A stretch of DNA of 53,240 bases from the NCBI RefSeq assembly GCF_026420865.1, contig NZ_JAPCWC010000025.1, positions 1 through 53,240 of the forward strand. The letters run 5' to 3'. A model generated the notes under the pieces. That model ran no database searches and had not been told where the DNA came from. It saw only the letters and a list, made by a program, of their open reading frames with translations. The DNA comes from Novosphingobium clariflavum. GTDB taxonomy: Bacteria > Pseudomonadota > Alphaproteobacteria > Sphingomonadales > Sphingomonadaceae. The first letter of the stretch is position 1. Each line of letters opens with the position of its first letter. The position numbers and the translations under genes are program-made. Below are positions 41,844-50,579 of the stretch, one piece after another.

Positions 41844-42091
41844 ACGAACGATCCCCCCGTCGTGGCTTCGCATCGCGCCCCGCCGATCCCGACCAATGGA
41901 TCAAGGCTGCGGACAACGCACCACGCGCCGCTGACGTTGCCGCGTTCACCGCCAGGCTCACCATCGATGTGACGCCCGAACTGCGCGGCCGGATCAAGAT
42001 CGCCGCGTTCGGGCGCGGCGTCACCGTCGCTGACATGCTGCGCGAGCTGCTCGCGCGTGAATTCCCCTCGACACCAGGAGACCCTACATGA
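41840..42091 (+). CDS. Small ribbon-helix-helix-like partition partner
   Basis: 83 residues, overlapping parA and the next gene by four bases each. Disordered basic N-terminus, then FTARLTIDVTPELRGRIKIAAFGRGVTVADMLRELLAREF, a beta-helix-helix pattern like ParG or chromosome-segregation RHH proteins. Likely centromere-binding partner of the short ParA. The assignment rests on fold pattern and position. Confidence 0.82.
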   Translation: MNERSPRRGFASRPADPDQWIKAADNAPRAADVAAFTARLTIDVTPELRGRIKIAAFGRGVTVADMLRELLAREFPSTPGDPT

Positions 42092-42609
42092 CCGGCACTG
42101 CGGCTCCCCGCATGCGCGGCGGCCCGCTGCCGTCAGCGCTCCCCCATGGCAGCATGACCCACGTCGAACTGACGTGGATCGAGAAGAAGATCGAATACTG
42201 GATCAGGTTCGGCCGTGAGGCGCATGAACAGATCCTCGACCGCCGCCGGCGTGTCATCTCCTTCCGCCCGAACACCGTATTCGCATTCGTGCGATGGGCG
42301 GCCAACGATTTCGGCACGATCGTCTCGCGCATCGACATCGTGCGCGCGGTCGAGCCCGGAGAGCCCTACCAGACGCTGCCTTTCGTCCGGCCGGGCGGTG
42401 AAATCCTGCTCAGGATCGACGGATGGCAGAAGGTCGAAGACGTGCTGCGCCACGTCGATGCCATCGAAGCGATCGGCATCGAGGCGGACACCGTTTCGCC
42501 GGAACACTGGCGGCACGTTCACAACCGGATGGCGGCTGGACATCAGCCGCGTACCTATACGCTCGACCAGCATCGCGCCTTCCTCCTGCGCCGGAGGACA
42601 CAGTCGTGA
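42088..42609 (+). CDS. DUF2840 protein
   Basis: 173 residues. THVELTWIEKKIEYWIRFGREAHEQILDRRRRVISF and LRIDGWQKVEDVLRHVDAIEAIGIE mark the DUF2840 family, which in this kind of element is always just before traF. Soluble, no signal peptide. Function unknown. The overlap with parA-partner and traF genes (ATGA, GTGA) indicates one long polycistron. Confidence 0.92.
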   Translation: MTGTAAPRMRGGPLPSALPHGSMTHVELTWIEKKIEYWIRFGREAHEQILDRRRRVISFRPNTVFAFVRWAANDFGTIVSRIDIVRAVEPGEPYQTLPFVRPGGEILLRIDGWQKVEDVLRHVDAIEAIGIEADTVSPEHWRHVHNRMAAGHQPRTYTLDQHRAFLLRRRTQS

Positions 42610-43151
42610 CGCGCGCCGGTCTCTTCCTCGTCATGGCTCTCGCGACCACGGGCATCAGCTATCCGGCGCTCACCCCGATGCCGATCAAGCTCCTGTGGAA
42701 CGCATCGGCGAGCGCCCCCATCGGCTTCTACACGATCGACGTCGACGGCCCGTTCGACGTCACCGATCTCGTTGCCGTCGATGCGCCCGAGCCGCTCGCG
42801 ACCTTCATGGCCGAACGCGGCTATCTTCCCAAAGGCGTCCCGCTGCTGAAGCGCATTCTCGGCGTTTCCGGGCAGACCGTTTGCCGCTCGAACCTCTCCG
42901 TCACGATCGACGGCCTCGAGATGGGCGATGCGCTGCCGCGTGATCGCGCGGGACGCGACCTGCCGATCTGGCAGGGCTGCCGCCGCATCCCGAGCGGCGC
43001 AGTCTTTCTGATGAACTGGCAGGTCCGCGACAGCCTGGACGGTCGCTACTTCGGCCTGACATCCACCGGCCAGATCATCGGCCGCGCCGTCCCCTTGTGG
43101 ACCGACGAGGACGAAACGGGCCGCTTCGAATGGCGCGCACCGACGCGATGA
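42606..43151 (+). CDS. traF: TraF, S26-family conjugal transfer signal peptidase
   Basis: 181 residues from a GTG overlapping the previous stop. The N-terminal membrane anchor (FLVMALATTGISYPAL) precedes the catalytic Ser region SASAPIGFYTI (S in the S-x-P-x-G-y box) and KGVPLLKRILGVSGQTVC (Lys general base). TraF processes and cyclises the TrbC pilin in RP4-type systems. TrbC is encoded at 49,952. Located in the inner membrane with a periplasmic active site. Confidence 0.93.
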   Translation: MTRAGLFLVMALATTGISYPALTPMPIKLLWNASASAPIGFYTIDVDGPFDVTDLVAVDAPEPLATFMAERGYLPKGVPLLKRILGVSGQTVCRSNLSVTIDGLEMGDALPRDRAGRDLPIWQGCRRIPSGAVFLMNWQVRDSLDGRYFGLTSTGQIIGRAVPLWTDEDETGRFEWRAPTR

Positions 43152-43218
43152 CACCTCGCTGTCGGCGGGAGCGGCGCCCACCGATGGCTTTCCCAACGCC
43201 GCCGCAAAGGAAGTCATC

Positions 43219-43566
43219 ATGCCTCAGATTGGTCAATTCACGCACCAGGACACGGGCTTCGCCGGCAAGGTGGAGACATTCACGCTCTTCCGCGATGTCG
43301 TCATTGTGCCCGCAGAACCCTCCGATGCCGAGAACGCGCCGGATTACCGCGTTCACGCCAGCGACGATGGTAAAGCCGAAGCCGGTCCGGAAATCGGCGC
43401 GGGCTGGAAACGCACCGGCGAGCGCGCGGGCGAATACGTTGCCGTACTGATCGACGACCCTGCGCTGCCGCAGCCGATCCGCGCCAATCTGTTCCGCGAC
43501 GATGACGCCGGGAATGCCTGGTCGCTGCACTGGTCGCGCCCGCGCGACCGCGCCGGGAAGGACTGA
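43219..43566 (+). CDS. DUF736 family protein (second copy)
   Basis: 115 residues. MPQIGQFTHQDTGFAGKVETFTLFRDVVIVPAEP, the EIGAGWKRTGERAGEYVAVLIDDP segment and the SLHWSRP ending make it a diverged paralogue of the protein at 37,448, with a longer central loop. AAAGGAAG precedes the ATG. It sits between traF and the transglycosylase gene. Function unknown. Confidence 0.9.
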   Translation: MPQIGQFTHQDTGFAGKVETFTLFRDVVIVPAEPSDAENAPDYRVHASDDGKAEAGPEIGAGWKRTGERAGEYVAVLIDDPALPQPIRANLFRDDDAGNAWSLHWSRPRDRAGKD

Positions 43567-43569
43567 CCG

Positions 43570-44349
43570 ATGTCCGGTCCCCGTCCAACGATGAGCCATC
43601 GTGATGCGCGCGGGCGGCATCACGTCGTCCAGCGCATGGCCTTCCTTCTCCTTTCCGGCCTGGCCCTCGCAGCAGGCGCAACGGACGCCGCTCCTGCCCA
43701 GTCCGTGTCGGCTGCGCGCACGGTCGCTGGCGATCCGCACGCCGCCTTCGTCACCGAAGCCTCGCAGCGGTTCGGCATTCCCGAACACTGGATCGTCGCC
43801 GTCAAACGCGCCGAAAGCGCCGGAGATGTGCGCGCCATATCGTCGGCCGGCGCGCTGGGGTTGATGCAGGTCATGCCCGATACCTGGGCCGCGCTTCGGA
43901 TTCGCTATGGGCTCGGGCGTGACCCCTACGACCCGCGCGACAACATCCTCGCAGGCGCTGCTTACCTGCGCGAAATGTTCGACCGCTATCGCACGATCCC
44001 CGCAATGCTCGGCGCCTACAATGCGGGGCCTGGCCGCTACGACGAATACGTCCAGACCGGCCGCGCCCTGCCCGCCGAAACGCGGGCCTACATCGCGCTG
44101 CTGGCTCCGCAGCTAGGCGCACCATTGCCGTCGAGCGCGCCATCGGTTGCGCCGCCACCGCCGCCGGATTGGCGGGAAGCGCCGCTCTTCGTCGTGCGTT
44201 CCGCCGACGCTCGTTCGGCAACATCGACATCGGAAAGCGCGCGGTCGAACGACAACCGCACCTCCGTCGCGGCGCGCGTTCCCGATACCGCCGAAGACTC
44301 GAACGCCCCTATCGTGGTCGCTCGCTCTGACGGTGGAGCGCCCCGATGA
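43570..44349 (+). CDS. Lytic transglycosylase (VirB1/TrbN-like)
   Basis: 259 residues. A signal peptide or anchor (VVQRMAFLLLSGLALAAGATDAAPAQS) is followed by an SLT domain, with the catalytic Glu in AVKRAESAGDVRAISSAGALGLMQVMP and later AYNAGPGRYDEYV. It opens peptidoglycan for the Trb pilus. The C-terminal third is Pro/Ser-rich and probably disordered. Starts three bases after the DUF736 stop. Periplasmic. Confidence 0.93.
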   Translation: MSGPRPTMSHRDARGRHHVVQRMAFLLLSGLALAAGATDAAPAQSVSAARTVAGDPHAAFVTEASQRFGIPEHWIVAVKRAESAGDVRAISSAGALGLMQVMPDTWAALRIRYGLGRDPYDPRDNILAGAAYLREMFDRYRTIPAMLGAYNAGPGRYDEYVQTGRALPAETRAYIALLAPQLGAPLPSSAPSVAPPPPPDWREAPLFVVRSADARSATSTSESARSNDNRTSVAARVPDTAEDSNAPIVVARSDGGAPR

Positions 44350-44423
44350 GCTGCGGAAGTAGCTTTCGCACTCTGTCGCATTCCGGCGTGACATGGAGGG
44401 CACAAGGGGGAGAGGCAGGCACA

Positions 44424-44578
44424 ACAACCGCACGATGGCAGGATAAAAGGCCGCACATTGCGCGTCGGTCGGGCGGTTGTATTTGCAGGATATTTTGGCG
44501 CGCTCCGCACATTGCCGTGCCCATCGGCAATGTGCGCCTGACGCCCAACTACCTGTATCAACGCGATTTTTCGCACAT
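44424..44578. other. oriT: Candidate origin of transfer (oriT) with two nic-like sites
   Basis: The region between the transglycosylase and relaxase genes carries GCAGGATA twice (44438-44445, 44485-44492). On the minus strand this reads TATCCTGC, the IncP-type nic core. CCGCACATTGC occurs at 44451 and 44505, and CGCACATT again at 44571. ACAACCGC/GCGGTTGT (44424-44431, 44473-44480) is an inverted repeat, and CGCACATTGCC/GGCAATGTGCG (44506-44516, 44526-44536) a perfect 11-bp stem. Both the position beside the relaxase and the motifs support oriT. Confidence 0.72.
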
Positions 44579-44592
44579 TTCGGGCTCGCGTC

Positions 44593-46332
44593 ATGGCCGA
44601 TGACCACGAGTTTCGTGTTCGCCCTGGGCGCATCCGATCGACCCGCGCGCAGTCAGCTCGGCCCTTCATCGCGCAGGCGCTGGCGGCGGCGAAGAAGGCG
44701 GGCGGCGGCGTCTCGCGCTCCGGGCGCGTCGTTGCCGCCAATCGCTCGCGCTTCGGCCGCGGCCAGCGCGCCAGCATCCAGGCGAACCGCCTCATCACCG
44801 CGCGCACGCGCGGCGCTGTCATCAAGGCCCGCGTCGTGCGGCACTCCGGCCGCACCGCGCCGCTCGGCACGCATCTCGACTATCTCCGCCGCGACGGCGT
44901 GACCCGTGATGGAGAAAAGGCCCGGTTGTTCGGGCCGGGAACGGAGGAAGCTGATGGCCGCGCCTTCGCCGGGCGATGCGAGGACGATCGCCACCATTTC
45001 CGCTTCATCGTTTCACCGGACGACGCCGTGGAGATGTCGGACCTCAAGTCCTTCACCCGCGATCTTGTCGGCCAGATGGAAAAGGATCTGGACACGCGGC
45101 TCGATTGGGTCGCGGTCGATCACTGGAACACCGAGCATCCTCACGTCCATCTGATCGTGCGCGGCGTCCGCGACGACGGCCAGGACCTCGTGATCTCGCG
45201 CGACTACATCAAGGAGGGCATGCGCGATCGCGCGCGTGACCTCATCACACAGGAGCTTGGCCCGCGCACGGATCTCGATATTCGCCGCACGCTCGAACGC
45301 CAGATCGGGGCGGAGCGCTGGACGCAGCTTGATCGGCAGCTTGTCCGCGACGCTGGAAAGACCGGCGTCATCGATGTCGCTCCGGAGGTCGGCCGCCAGC
45401 CCGACGCCTACGCCGTCGAGAAGGTGGGCCGCCTGCGCAAACTCGCAGCCCTCGGCCTCGCCAGTGAAGTCGGACCGGGCCAGTGGATGATCGACGATCA
45501 GGCTGAGGTGACGCTGCGCCAGCTCGGCGAACGCGGCGACATCATCAAGCGCATGCACCGCGCACTCACCGAACGCGGTATCGACCGCGGCTCGGGCAAC
45601 TACGTACTGGCTGGGGAAAGCCTCGATGTGCCGGTCATCGGCCGTCTGGTCGAGCGCGGCCTCGATGACGAGCTGAAGGGAACGGCCTACGCCGTGGTCG
45701 ACGGCGTCGATGGCCGGACCCACCACATCCGCTTGCCGCATCTCGATGCGGCGGGGGACAGCGCGCCAGGCTCGATCGTCGAGCTGCGCACCTATGAAGA
45801 TGCGAGAGGCGAACGCCGCGTCGCGCTCGCCGTCCGCTCCGATCTCGATCTCCAGCATCAGGTGAACGCCTCGGGCGCGACCTGGCTCGACCGGCAGTCC
45901 ATCGCCCGCGAACCCGTCGCCATGTCCGAGGGCGGCTTCGGCGCCGAGGTGCGGCACGCGATGCGGCAACGGGCGGAGCATCTGGTCCACGAAGGTTTCG
46001 CCGAGCAGCAAGGCCGCCGCGTCATCTTCAGCCGCAACCTCATCGAGACGCTTCGTCGCCGCGAGGTGGATGCCGTTGCCGACTGGCTTGCGAAGGAGAC
46101 AGGCCAGCCGTTCAAAGCGGCCGGTAATGGCGAATATGTCGCCGGCACCTATCGCCAGCGCATGACGCTCGCATCCGGCCGCTTCGCGATGATCGATGAC
46201 GGCCTCGGCTTCCAGCTCGTGCCCTGGTCGCCGTCCCTCGAGAGCCAGCTCGGCAAGCACGTCTCCGGGGTCGCTCGCGGCGACGGCGGTGTTGACTGGA
46301 GCTTCGGCCGCAAGCGGGGGCTCGGCCTCTAA
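44593..46332 (+). CDS. MOBP-type relaxase (VirD2-like, DUF3363)
   Basis: 579 residues. The N-terminal relaxase domain (about 75-210) has GTHLDYLRRDGV and the metal-binding histidines H182, H184 and H186 in TEHPHVHLIVRG. The DUF3363 C-terminal half follows (AEHLVHEGFAEQQGRRVIFS, NGEYVAGTYRQRMTLASGRFAMIDDG). It nicks oriT and leads the strand to TraG. The start ATG is just after the candidate oriT. No upstream helper nickase gene (TraJ/MobC) is next to it, but a ribbon-helix-helix gene lies after traG. Confidence 0.94.
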   Translation: MADDHEFRVRPGRIRSTRAQSARPFIAQALAAAKKAGGGVSRSGRVVAANRSRFGRGQRASIQANRLITARTRGAVIKARVVRHSGRTAPLGTHLDYLRRDGVTRDGEKARLFGPGTEEADGRAFAGRCEDDRHHFRFIVSPDDAVEMSDLKSFTRDLVGQMEKDLDTRLDWVAVDHWNTEHPHVHLIVRGVRDDGQDLVISRDYIKEGMRDRARDLITQELGPRTDLDIRRTLERQIGAERWTQLDRQLVRDAGKTGVIDVAPEVGRQPDAYAVEKVGRLRKLAALGLASEVGPGQWMIDDQAEVTLRQLGERGDIIKRMHRALTERGIDRGSGNYVLAGESLDVPVIGRLVERGLDDELKGTAYAVVDGVDGRTHHIRLPHLDAAGDSAPGSIVELRTYEDARGERRVALAVRSDLDLQHQVNASGATWLDRQSIAREPVAMSEGGFGAEVRHAMRQRAEHLVHEGFAEQQGRRVIFSRNLIETLRRREVDAVADWLAKETGQPFKAAGNGEYVAGTYRQRMTLASGRFAMIDDGLGFQLVPWSPSLESQLGKHVSGVARGDGGVDWSFGRKRGLGL

Positions 46333-46358
46333 TCACCTAAGAAGAAAGGACCGCAGCA

Positions 46359-48350
46359 ATGTCCGCAACCAAAATCCTGTGGGGCCAGATCGCCGTCGTT
46401 TTCCTCATCGTGCTGCTCACCACCTGGGCGGCGACGCAATATGTCGCATGGAGTCTCGGCTTTCAGGCGCAGCTCGGCGCGCCCTGGTTTTACCTCTTCG
46501 GTCTGCCGATCTACTATCCGCCGGCGTTCTTCTGGTGGTGGTATTTCTACGACGCTTACGCGCCGGAGGTCTTCGCCAAGGGCGGGATGATCTCGGCGTC
46601 GGGCGGCTTCATCGCCATAGCCGTCGCCATCGGCATGTCGGTCTGGCGCGCCCGCGAAGCAAAAAGCGCAGCGACCTACGGCTCCGCCCGCTGGGCCGAA
46701 AAGGACGAGGTGAAAGCCGCGGGCCTGCTCAGTCCCGACGGTGTCGTGCTCGGCCGCTATGATCGCGACTATCTCCGTCACGACGGCCCCGAGCATGTGC
46801 TTTGCTTCGCCCCGACCCGTTCGGGCAAGGGCGTCGGCCTGGTTGTGCCGTCCCTGTTGACCTGGCCGGGCTCGGCCATCGTCCACGACATCAAAGGGGA
46901 AAACTGGCAGCTCACCGCCGGCTTTCGCGCCCAGCATGGCCGCGTTCTGCTGTTCGACCCGACCAACCCCAAATCGTCGGCCTACAATCCGCTGCTCGAG
47001 GTGCGCCGCGGCGAATGGGAAGTCCGCGACGTCCAGAACATCGCCGACATCCTGGTCGATCCCGAAGGCTCGCTCGAAAAGCGGAACCATTGGGAGAAGA
47101 CCAGTCATGCCCTGCTGGTCGGCGCCATCCTGCATGTCCTCTACGCCGAAGACGACAAGACATTGTCCGGCGTCGCCGCTTTCCTGTCCGATCCAAAGCG
47201 CCCGATCGAGTCGACGCTTGCCGCAATGATGAAGACCAGCCACCTCGGCGAGGCAGGGCCGCACCCCGTCATCGCCAGCGCAGCGCGCGAGCTGCTCAAC
47301 AAATCGGACAACGAACGCTCGGGCGTGCTCTCCACCGCCATGTCGTTTCTCGGCCTCTACCGCGATCCTGTCGTGGCCGAGGTGACGCGGTGCTGCGACT
47401 GGCGGATCAGCGACATGGTGGGCGGCAAGCTCCCGACCACGCTCTACCTCGTCGTGCCGCCGTCCGACATCAACCGCACCAAGCCGCTGATACGCCTGAT
47501 CCTCAATCAGGTCGGCCGCCGTCTCACCGAGGATTTGCAAGCAAAGGCCGGGCGGCATCGCCTGCTGCTCATGCTCGACGAGTTTCCCGCCCTCGGCCGC
47601 CTCGATTTCTTCGAGTCCGCGCTGGCCTTCATGGCGGGCTACGGCCTCAAGAGCTTTCTGATCGCTCAATCGCTGAACCAGATCGAGAAGGCTTACGGCC
47701 CGAACAATTCGATCCTCGACAACTGCCATGTGCGCGTTTCCTTTGCGACGAACGACGAAAGGACCGCAAAGCGGGTCAGCGACGCGCTCGGAACCGCGAC
47801 CGAGATGAAGGCGATGAAGAACTACGCCGGGCATCGGCTCTCGCCCTGGCTCGGCCATTTGATGGTCTCGCGCTCGGAGACCGCGCGACAGCTCCTGACA
47901 CCAGGCGAGATCATGCAGCTCCCGCCGACCGACGAGATCGTCATGGTCGCCGGGACGCCGCCGATCCGGGCGAAGAAGGCGCGCTACTATGAAGATGCCC
48001 GCTTCAAGGAACGCATCATGTCACCGCCGGGGCTGGCGCAGCCTGCCGAGGGTCGGCCCGACGATTGGAGCAAGCTGCCGATCCCCGCGCGCCCGGAGAT
48101 GACCAAAAGCGCTGCGCCAACGACGAGCGGTGACAACGAAGAGGATTCCACCGAGTCCGAACGTCGCCATCAGCCCGAACTCAACCGGGTGAACCCCATC
48201 GAAAAGAAGGCGCCGATCGACAATGAGTTTGAGATCGATTTGCCTGGCGACACAGAGGACGATGCCGCGCGCAACCAGCGGCTGACCCGCGTCATGCGCG
48301 GCGTTGCCCGCCAGGTCTCGCTCGATCCCAATGACGGCATGGAGCTGTAG
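46359..48350 (+). CDS. traG: Type IV coupling protein TraG/VirD4
   Basis: 663 residues. Two to three N-terminal membrane helices (5-25, 45-60, 75-95) anchor a cytoplasmic hexameric ATPase, with Walker A APTRSGKG at about 151-158 and Walker B LLLMLDEFPALGRL at about 402-415. It brings the relaxase-DNA complex to the Trb channel. An acidic, low-complexity tail ends the protein (SGDNEEDSTESERR). AAGAAAGGA precedes the ATG. Only 26 bases follow the relaxase gene. Confidence 0.96.
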   Translation: MSATKILWGQIAVVFLIVLLTTWAATQYVAWSLGFQAQLGAPWFYLFGLPIYYPPAFFWWWYFYDAYAPEVFAKGGMISASGGFIAIAVAIGMSVWRAREAKSAATYGSARWAEKDEVKAAGLLSPDGVVLGRYDRDYLRHDGPEHVLCFAPTRSGKGVGLVVPSLLTWPGSAIVHDIKGENWQLTAGFRAQHGRVLLFDPTNPKSSAYNPLLEVRRGEWEVRDVQNIADILVDPEGSLEKRNHWEKTSHALLVGAILHVLYAEDDKTLSGVAAFLSDPKRPIESTLAAMMKTSHLGEAGPHPVIASAARELLNKSDNERSGVLSTAMSFLGLYRDPVVAEVTRCCDWRISDMVGGKLPTTLYLVVPPSDINRTKPLIRLILNQVGRRLTEDLQAKAGRHRLLLMLDEFPALGRLDFFESALAFMAGYGLKSFLIAQSLNQIEKAYGPNNSILDNCHVRVSFATNDERTAKRVSDALGTATEMKAMKNYAGHRLSPWLGHLMVSRSETARQLLTPGEIMQLPPTDEIVMVAGTPPIRAKKARYYEDARFKERIMSPPGLAQPAEGRPDDWSKLPIPARPEMTKSAAPTTSGDNEEDSTESERRHQPELNRVNPIEKKAPIDNEFEIDLPGDTEDDAARNQRLTRVMRGVARQVSLDPNDGMEL

Positions 48351-48354
48351 CGCC

Positions 48355-48804
48355 ATGACCGGACGCAAGAAGAAGGTGCCGATTTCCGTCTATCTCGACC
48401 CCGACATCATGGCGACCCTATCGCACTATGCAGGCCGTCGCGAACAACCGCTCTCCCTGATCGCCGAGGCCGCCATCGCGTCATTCCTGTCGCCGGACGA
48501 CGCGGAGCGGCGCGAAGCCGTGGTCGCCAAACGCCTCGACCAGATCGATCGCCGTCTCAACCGCATGGAGCGCGACATCGGGATCTCCGTCGAGACCATG
48601 GCCGTATTCATCCGGTTCTGGCTCAACACGACGCCGGCGCTGCCCGAGCCCGCAGCCCAGGCCGCGCGCGCCATGGTCGGGAAGCGCTACGAGGCGTTCA
48701 TCGCGGCCCTTGGACGGCGCTTGGCCCAGGGACCGAAACTTCGGCAGGAGATCGTTGAAGATGTCGGCGAGTCGCAGCCCAATGCGACAGAGAGCGATCC
48801 ATAG
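48355..48804 (+). CDS. CopG/ribbon-helix-helix protein between traG and trbB
   Basis: 149 residues from ATG at 48355, four bases after the traG stop. KKVPISVYLDPDIMATLSHYAGRREQPLSLIAEAAI is an RHH fold (4-45). Then comes an amphipathic helical part (RLDQIDRRLNRMERDIGI) and a C-terminal helix. The same gene order (traG-RHH-trbB) is usual in these elements. It could regulate the trb operon or assist the relaxase. Function inferred. Confidence 0.85.
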   Translation: MTGRKKKVPISVYLDPDIMATLSHYAGRREQPLSLIAEAAIASFLSPDDAERREAVVAKRLDQIDRRLNRMERDIGISVETMAVFIRFWLNTTPALPEPAAQAARAMVGKRYEAFIAALGRRLAQGPKLRQEIVEDVGESQPNATESDP

Positions 48805-48971
48805 GCGTCAGCGCGCGTGGATCAATAGCATCGCCCGACCGCCGTTCTCCTGTATTTGCACGCCACGCTGCTACGACGGTCGATACTTGTTGAATCGGCT
48901 CAATTCGCGGCTCTTTTAATCACCCCGATCCGGGGATCATCTGTTTTGCCCCGTCAGGAAGCGGGGCAAAA

Positions 48972-49955
48972 ATGACCAATATCAGCCAGAAGCCGGAGAC
49001 GTTCGCGCGCGGTGCGCGCATGCTTCGCACCGCGCTCGGCTCGACCATCACCCATCTTCTCGAAGACCCGGCCGTCGTCGAAATCATGCTGAACCCGGAC
49101 GGCCGTCTCTGGGTAGATCGCCTCTCCGAAGGGCTGGCCGATACGGGTGAGACGCTGTCGCCCGCCGATGGCGAACGCATTGTGCGGCTGGTCGCTCACC
49201 ATGTCGGTGTTGAGGTGCATCCACGCAGCCCGCGAGTCTCCGCCGAGCTTCCTGAGACGGGAGAGCGGTTCGAGGGCTTGCTGCCGCCGGTTGTCGCCGC
49301 ACCGGCCTTCGCCATCCGCAAGCCCGCCGTCGCAATCTTCACGCTCGACGATTATGTGGCCGCCGGCATTATGGTCGCCGACCAGGCGGCGACGCTGCGC
49401 AGTGCCGTGATGGCGCGCGCCAATATCCTTGTCGCGGGCGGCACCTCCACCGGCAAAACCACGCTGACCAATGCGCTTCTGGCCGAGGTCGCCAAGACAG
49501 CGGATCGCGTCGTCATCATCGAGGACACCCGCGAGCTTCAGTGCGCCGCGCCCAATCTTGTCGCCATGCGGACCAAGGATGGGGTGGCGACGCTCTCGGA
49601 GCTGGTCCGCTCTTCGCTACGCTTGCGCCCCGATCGCATTCCGATCGGCGAGGTGCGCGGTTCCGAGGCTCTCGATCTCCTGAAAGCATGGGGAACCGGC
49701 CACCCCGGCGGCATCGGCACGATCCACGCCGGAAACGGCATCGGCGCGCTGCGCCGCCTTGAACAACTCATCCAGGAGGCCGTCGTCACGGTCCCGCGCG
49801 CCCTGATCGCCGAGACCATCGATCTCGTTGCCGTCCTCTCCGGCCGCGGCTCCGCGCGCCGGCTCGCCGAACTCGCCCGTGTCGAAGGTCTCGGCCCGGA
49901 CGGCGACTACGCCATCACCCCCGCAACCCTTGACCGCACAGGAGCGCCAACATGA
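48972..49955 (+). CDS. trbB: Conjugal transfer ATPase TrbB
   Basis: 327 residues. A VirB11-type traffic ATPase: Walker A GGTSTGKTT at about 156-164, Asp box IIEDTRELQCAAPN (about 182), Walker B LRPDRIPIGEVRGSEALDLL and the His box GHPGGIGTIHAGN. It powers pilus assembly and substrate transfer at the inner-membrane base. GCGGGGCAAAA precedes the ATG. It starts the trb cluster after a 167-base gap that shows no gene. The stop overlaps trbC by four bases. Confidence 0.96.
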   Translation: MTNISQKPETFARGARMLRTALGSTITHLLEDPAVVEIMLNPDGRLWVDRLSEGLADTGETLSPADGERIVRLVAHHVGVEVHPRSPRVSAELPETGERFEGLLPPVVAAPAFAIRKPAVAIFTLDDYVAAGIMVADQAATLRSAVMARANILVAGGTSTGKTTLTNALLAEVAKTADRVVIIEDTRELQCAAPNLVAMRTKDGVATLSELVRSSLRLRPDRIPIGEVRGSEALDLLKAWGTGHPGGIGTIHAGNGIGALRRLEQLIQEAVVTVPRALIAETIDLVAVLSGRGSARRLAELARVEGLGPDGDYAITPATLDRTGAPT

Positions 49956-50284
49956 TCCGCACCACGATGCGCGTTCGCCGCTATGCAGCGACGGCCGCCG
50001 CCTTCACCTACATCAACCTCGTCCTCGTTCCCGCCGCCCATGCCTCCGGCTCGTCCATGCCGTGGGAAGCACCGCTCCAGAAAATCCTCGAATCCATCGA
50101 AGGGCCGGTCGCCAAGATCGTCGCCGTCATCATCATTATCGCCACTGGCCTGGCGCTGGCGTTCGGTGACACGTCCGGCGGCTTCCGGAAGCTGATCCAG
50201 ATCGTCTTCGGCCTCAGCATCGCGTTTGCGGCGTCGAGCTTCTTCCTGTCGTTCTTCTCATTCGGCGGCGGGGCGCTCGTTTGA
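49952..50284 (+). CDS. trbC: Pilin TrbC
   Basis: 110 residues. A long signal peptide (to about PAAHASG) is followed by two hydrophobic helices, VAKIVAVIIIIATGLALAFG and IQIVFGLSIAFAASSFFLSFF, as expected of TrbC/VirB2 pilins. TraF (42,606) would process and, by analogy with RP4, cyclise it. The ATG overlaps trbB, and the stop overlaps trbD. Confidence 0.94.
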   Translation: MIRTTMRVRRYAATAAAFTYINLVLVPAAHASGSSMPWEAPLQKILESIEGPVAKIVAVIIIIATGLALAFGDTSGGFRKLIQIVFGLSIAFAASSFFLSFFSFGGGALV

Positions 50285-50565
50285 TGGCGGCGGCGTTCGA
50301 ACAACTCGACGCGGTGCCGGGTTTCACCGTCCCGGTTCACCGGGCGCTGACCGAGCACATTCTGCTCGGCGGCGCACCGCGCGCGCTCGCCATCCTGAAC
50401 GGCACGCTGGCCGGAGCCGTGGGCCTCGGCCTGCGCCTCTGGCTCGTGGGTCTGCTGATCTGGGCCGTTGGCCATATCGCAGCCATGTGGGCTGCAAAGC
50501 GCGATCCGCTCTTCGTCGAGGTCGGCCGCCGCCACCTTCGCATCCCCGCTCATCTGTCCGTCTGA
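50284..50565 (+). CDS. trbD: TrbD inner-membrane component
   Basis: 93 residues from ATG at 50284, overlapping the trbC stop. GFTVPVHRALTEHILLGGAPRALAILNGTLAGAV is the VirB3/TrbD signature, with two membrane helices (about 33-50 and 53-72) near the N-terminus. VirB3-like proteins work with the VirB4-type ATPase, here TrbE, 14 bases downstream. The C-terminal tail is cytoplasmic and basic. Confidence 0.94.
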   Translation: MAAAFEQLDAVPGFTVPVHRALTEHILLGGAPRALAILNGTLAGAVGLGLRLWLVGLLIWAVGHIAAMWAAKRDPLFVEVGRRHLRIPAHLSV

Positions 50566-50579
50566 GGAGGCGCATCGCC

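Noticed and set aside
48805..48971. Possible small gene between the RHH gene and trbB
   Set aside because: Short frames have no ribosome-binding site or recognisable product; the gap may hold the trb promoter.
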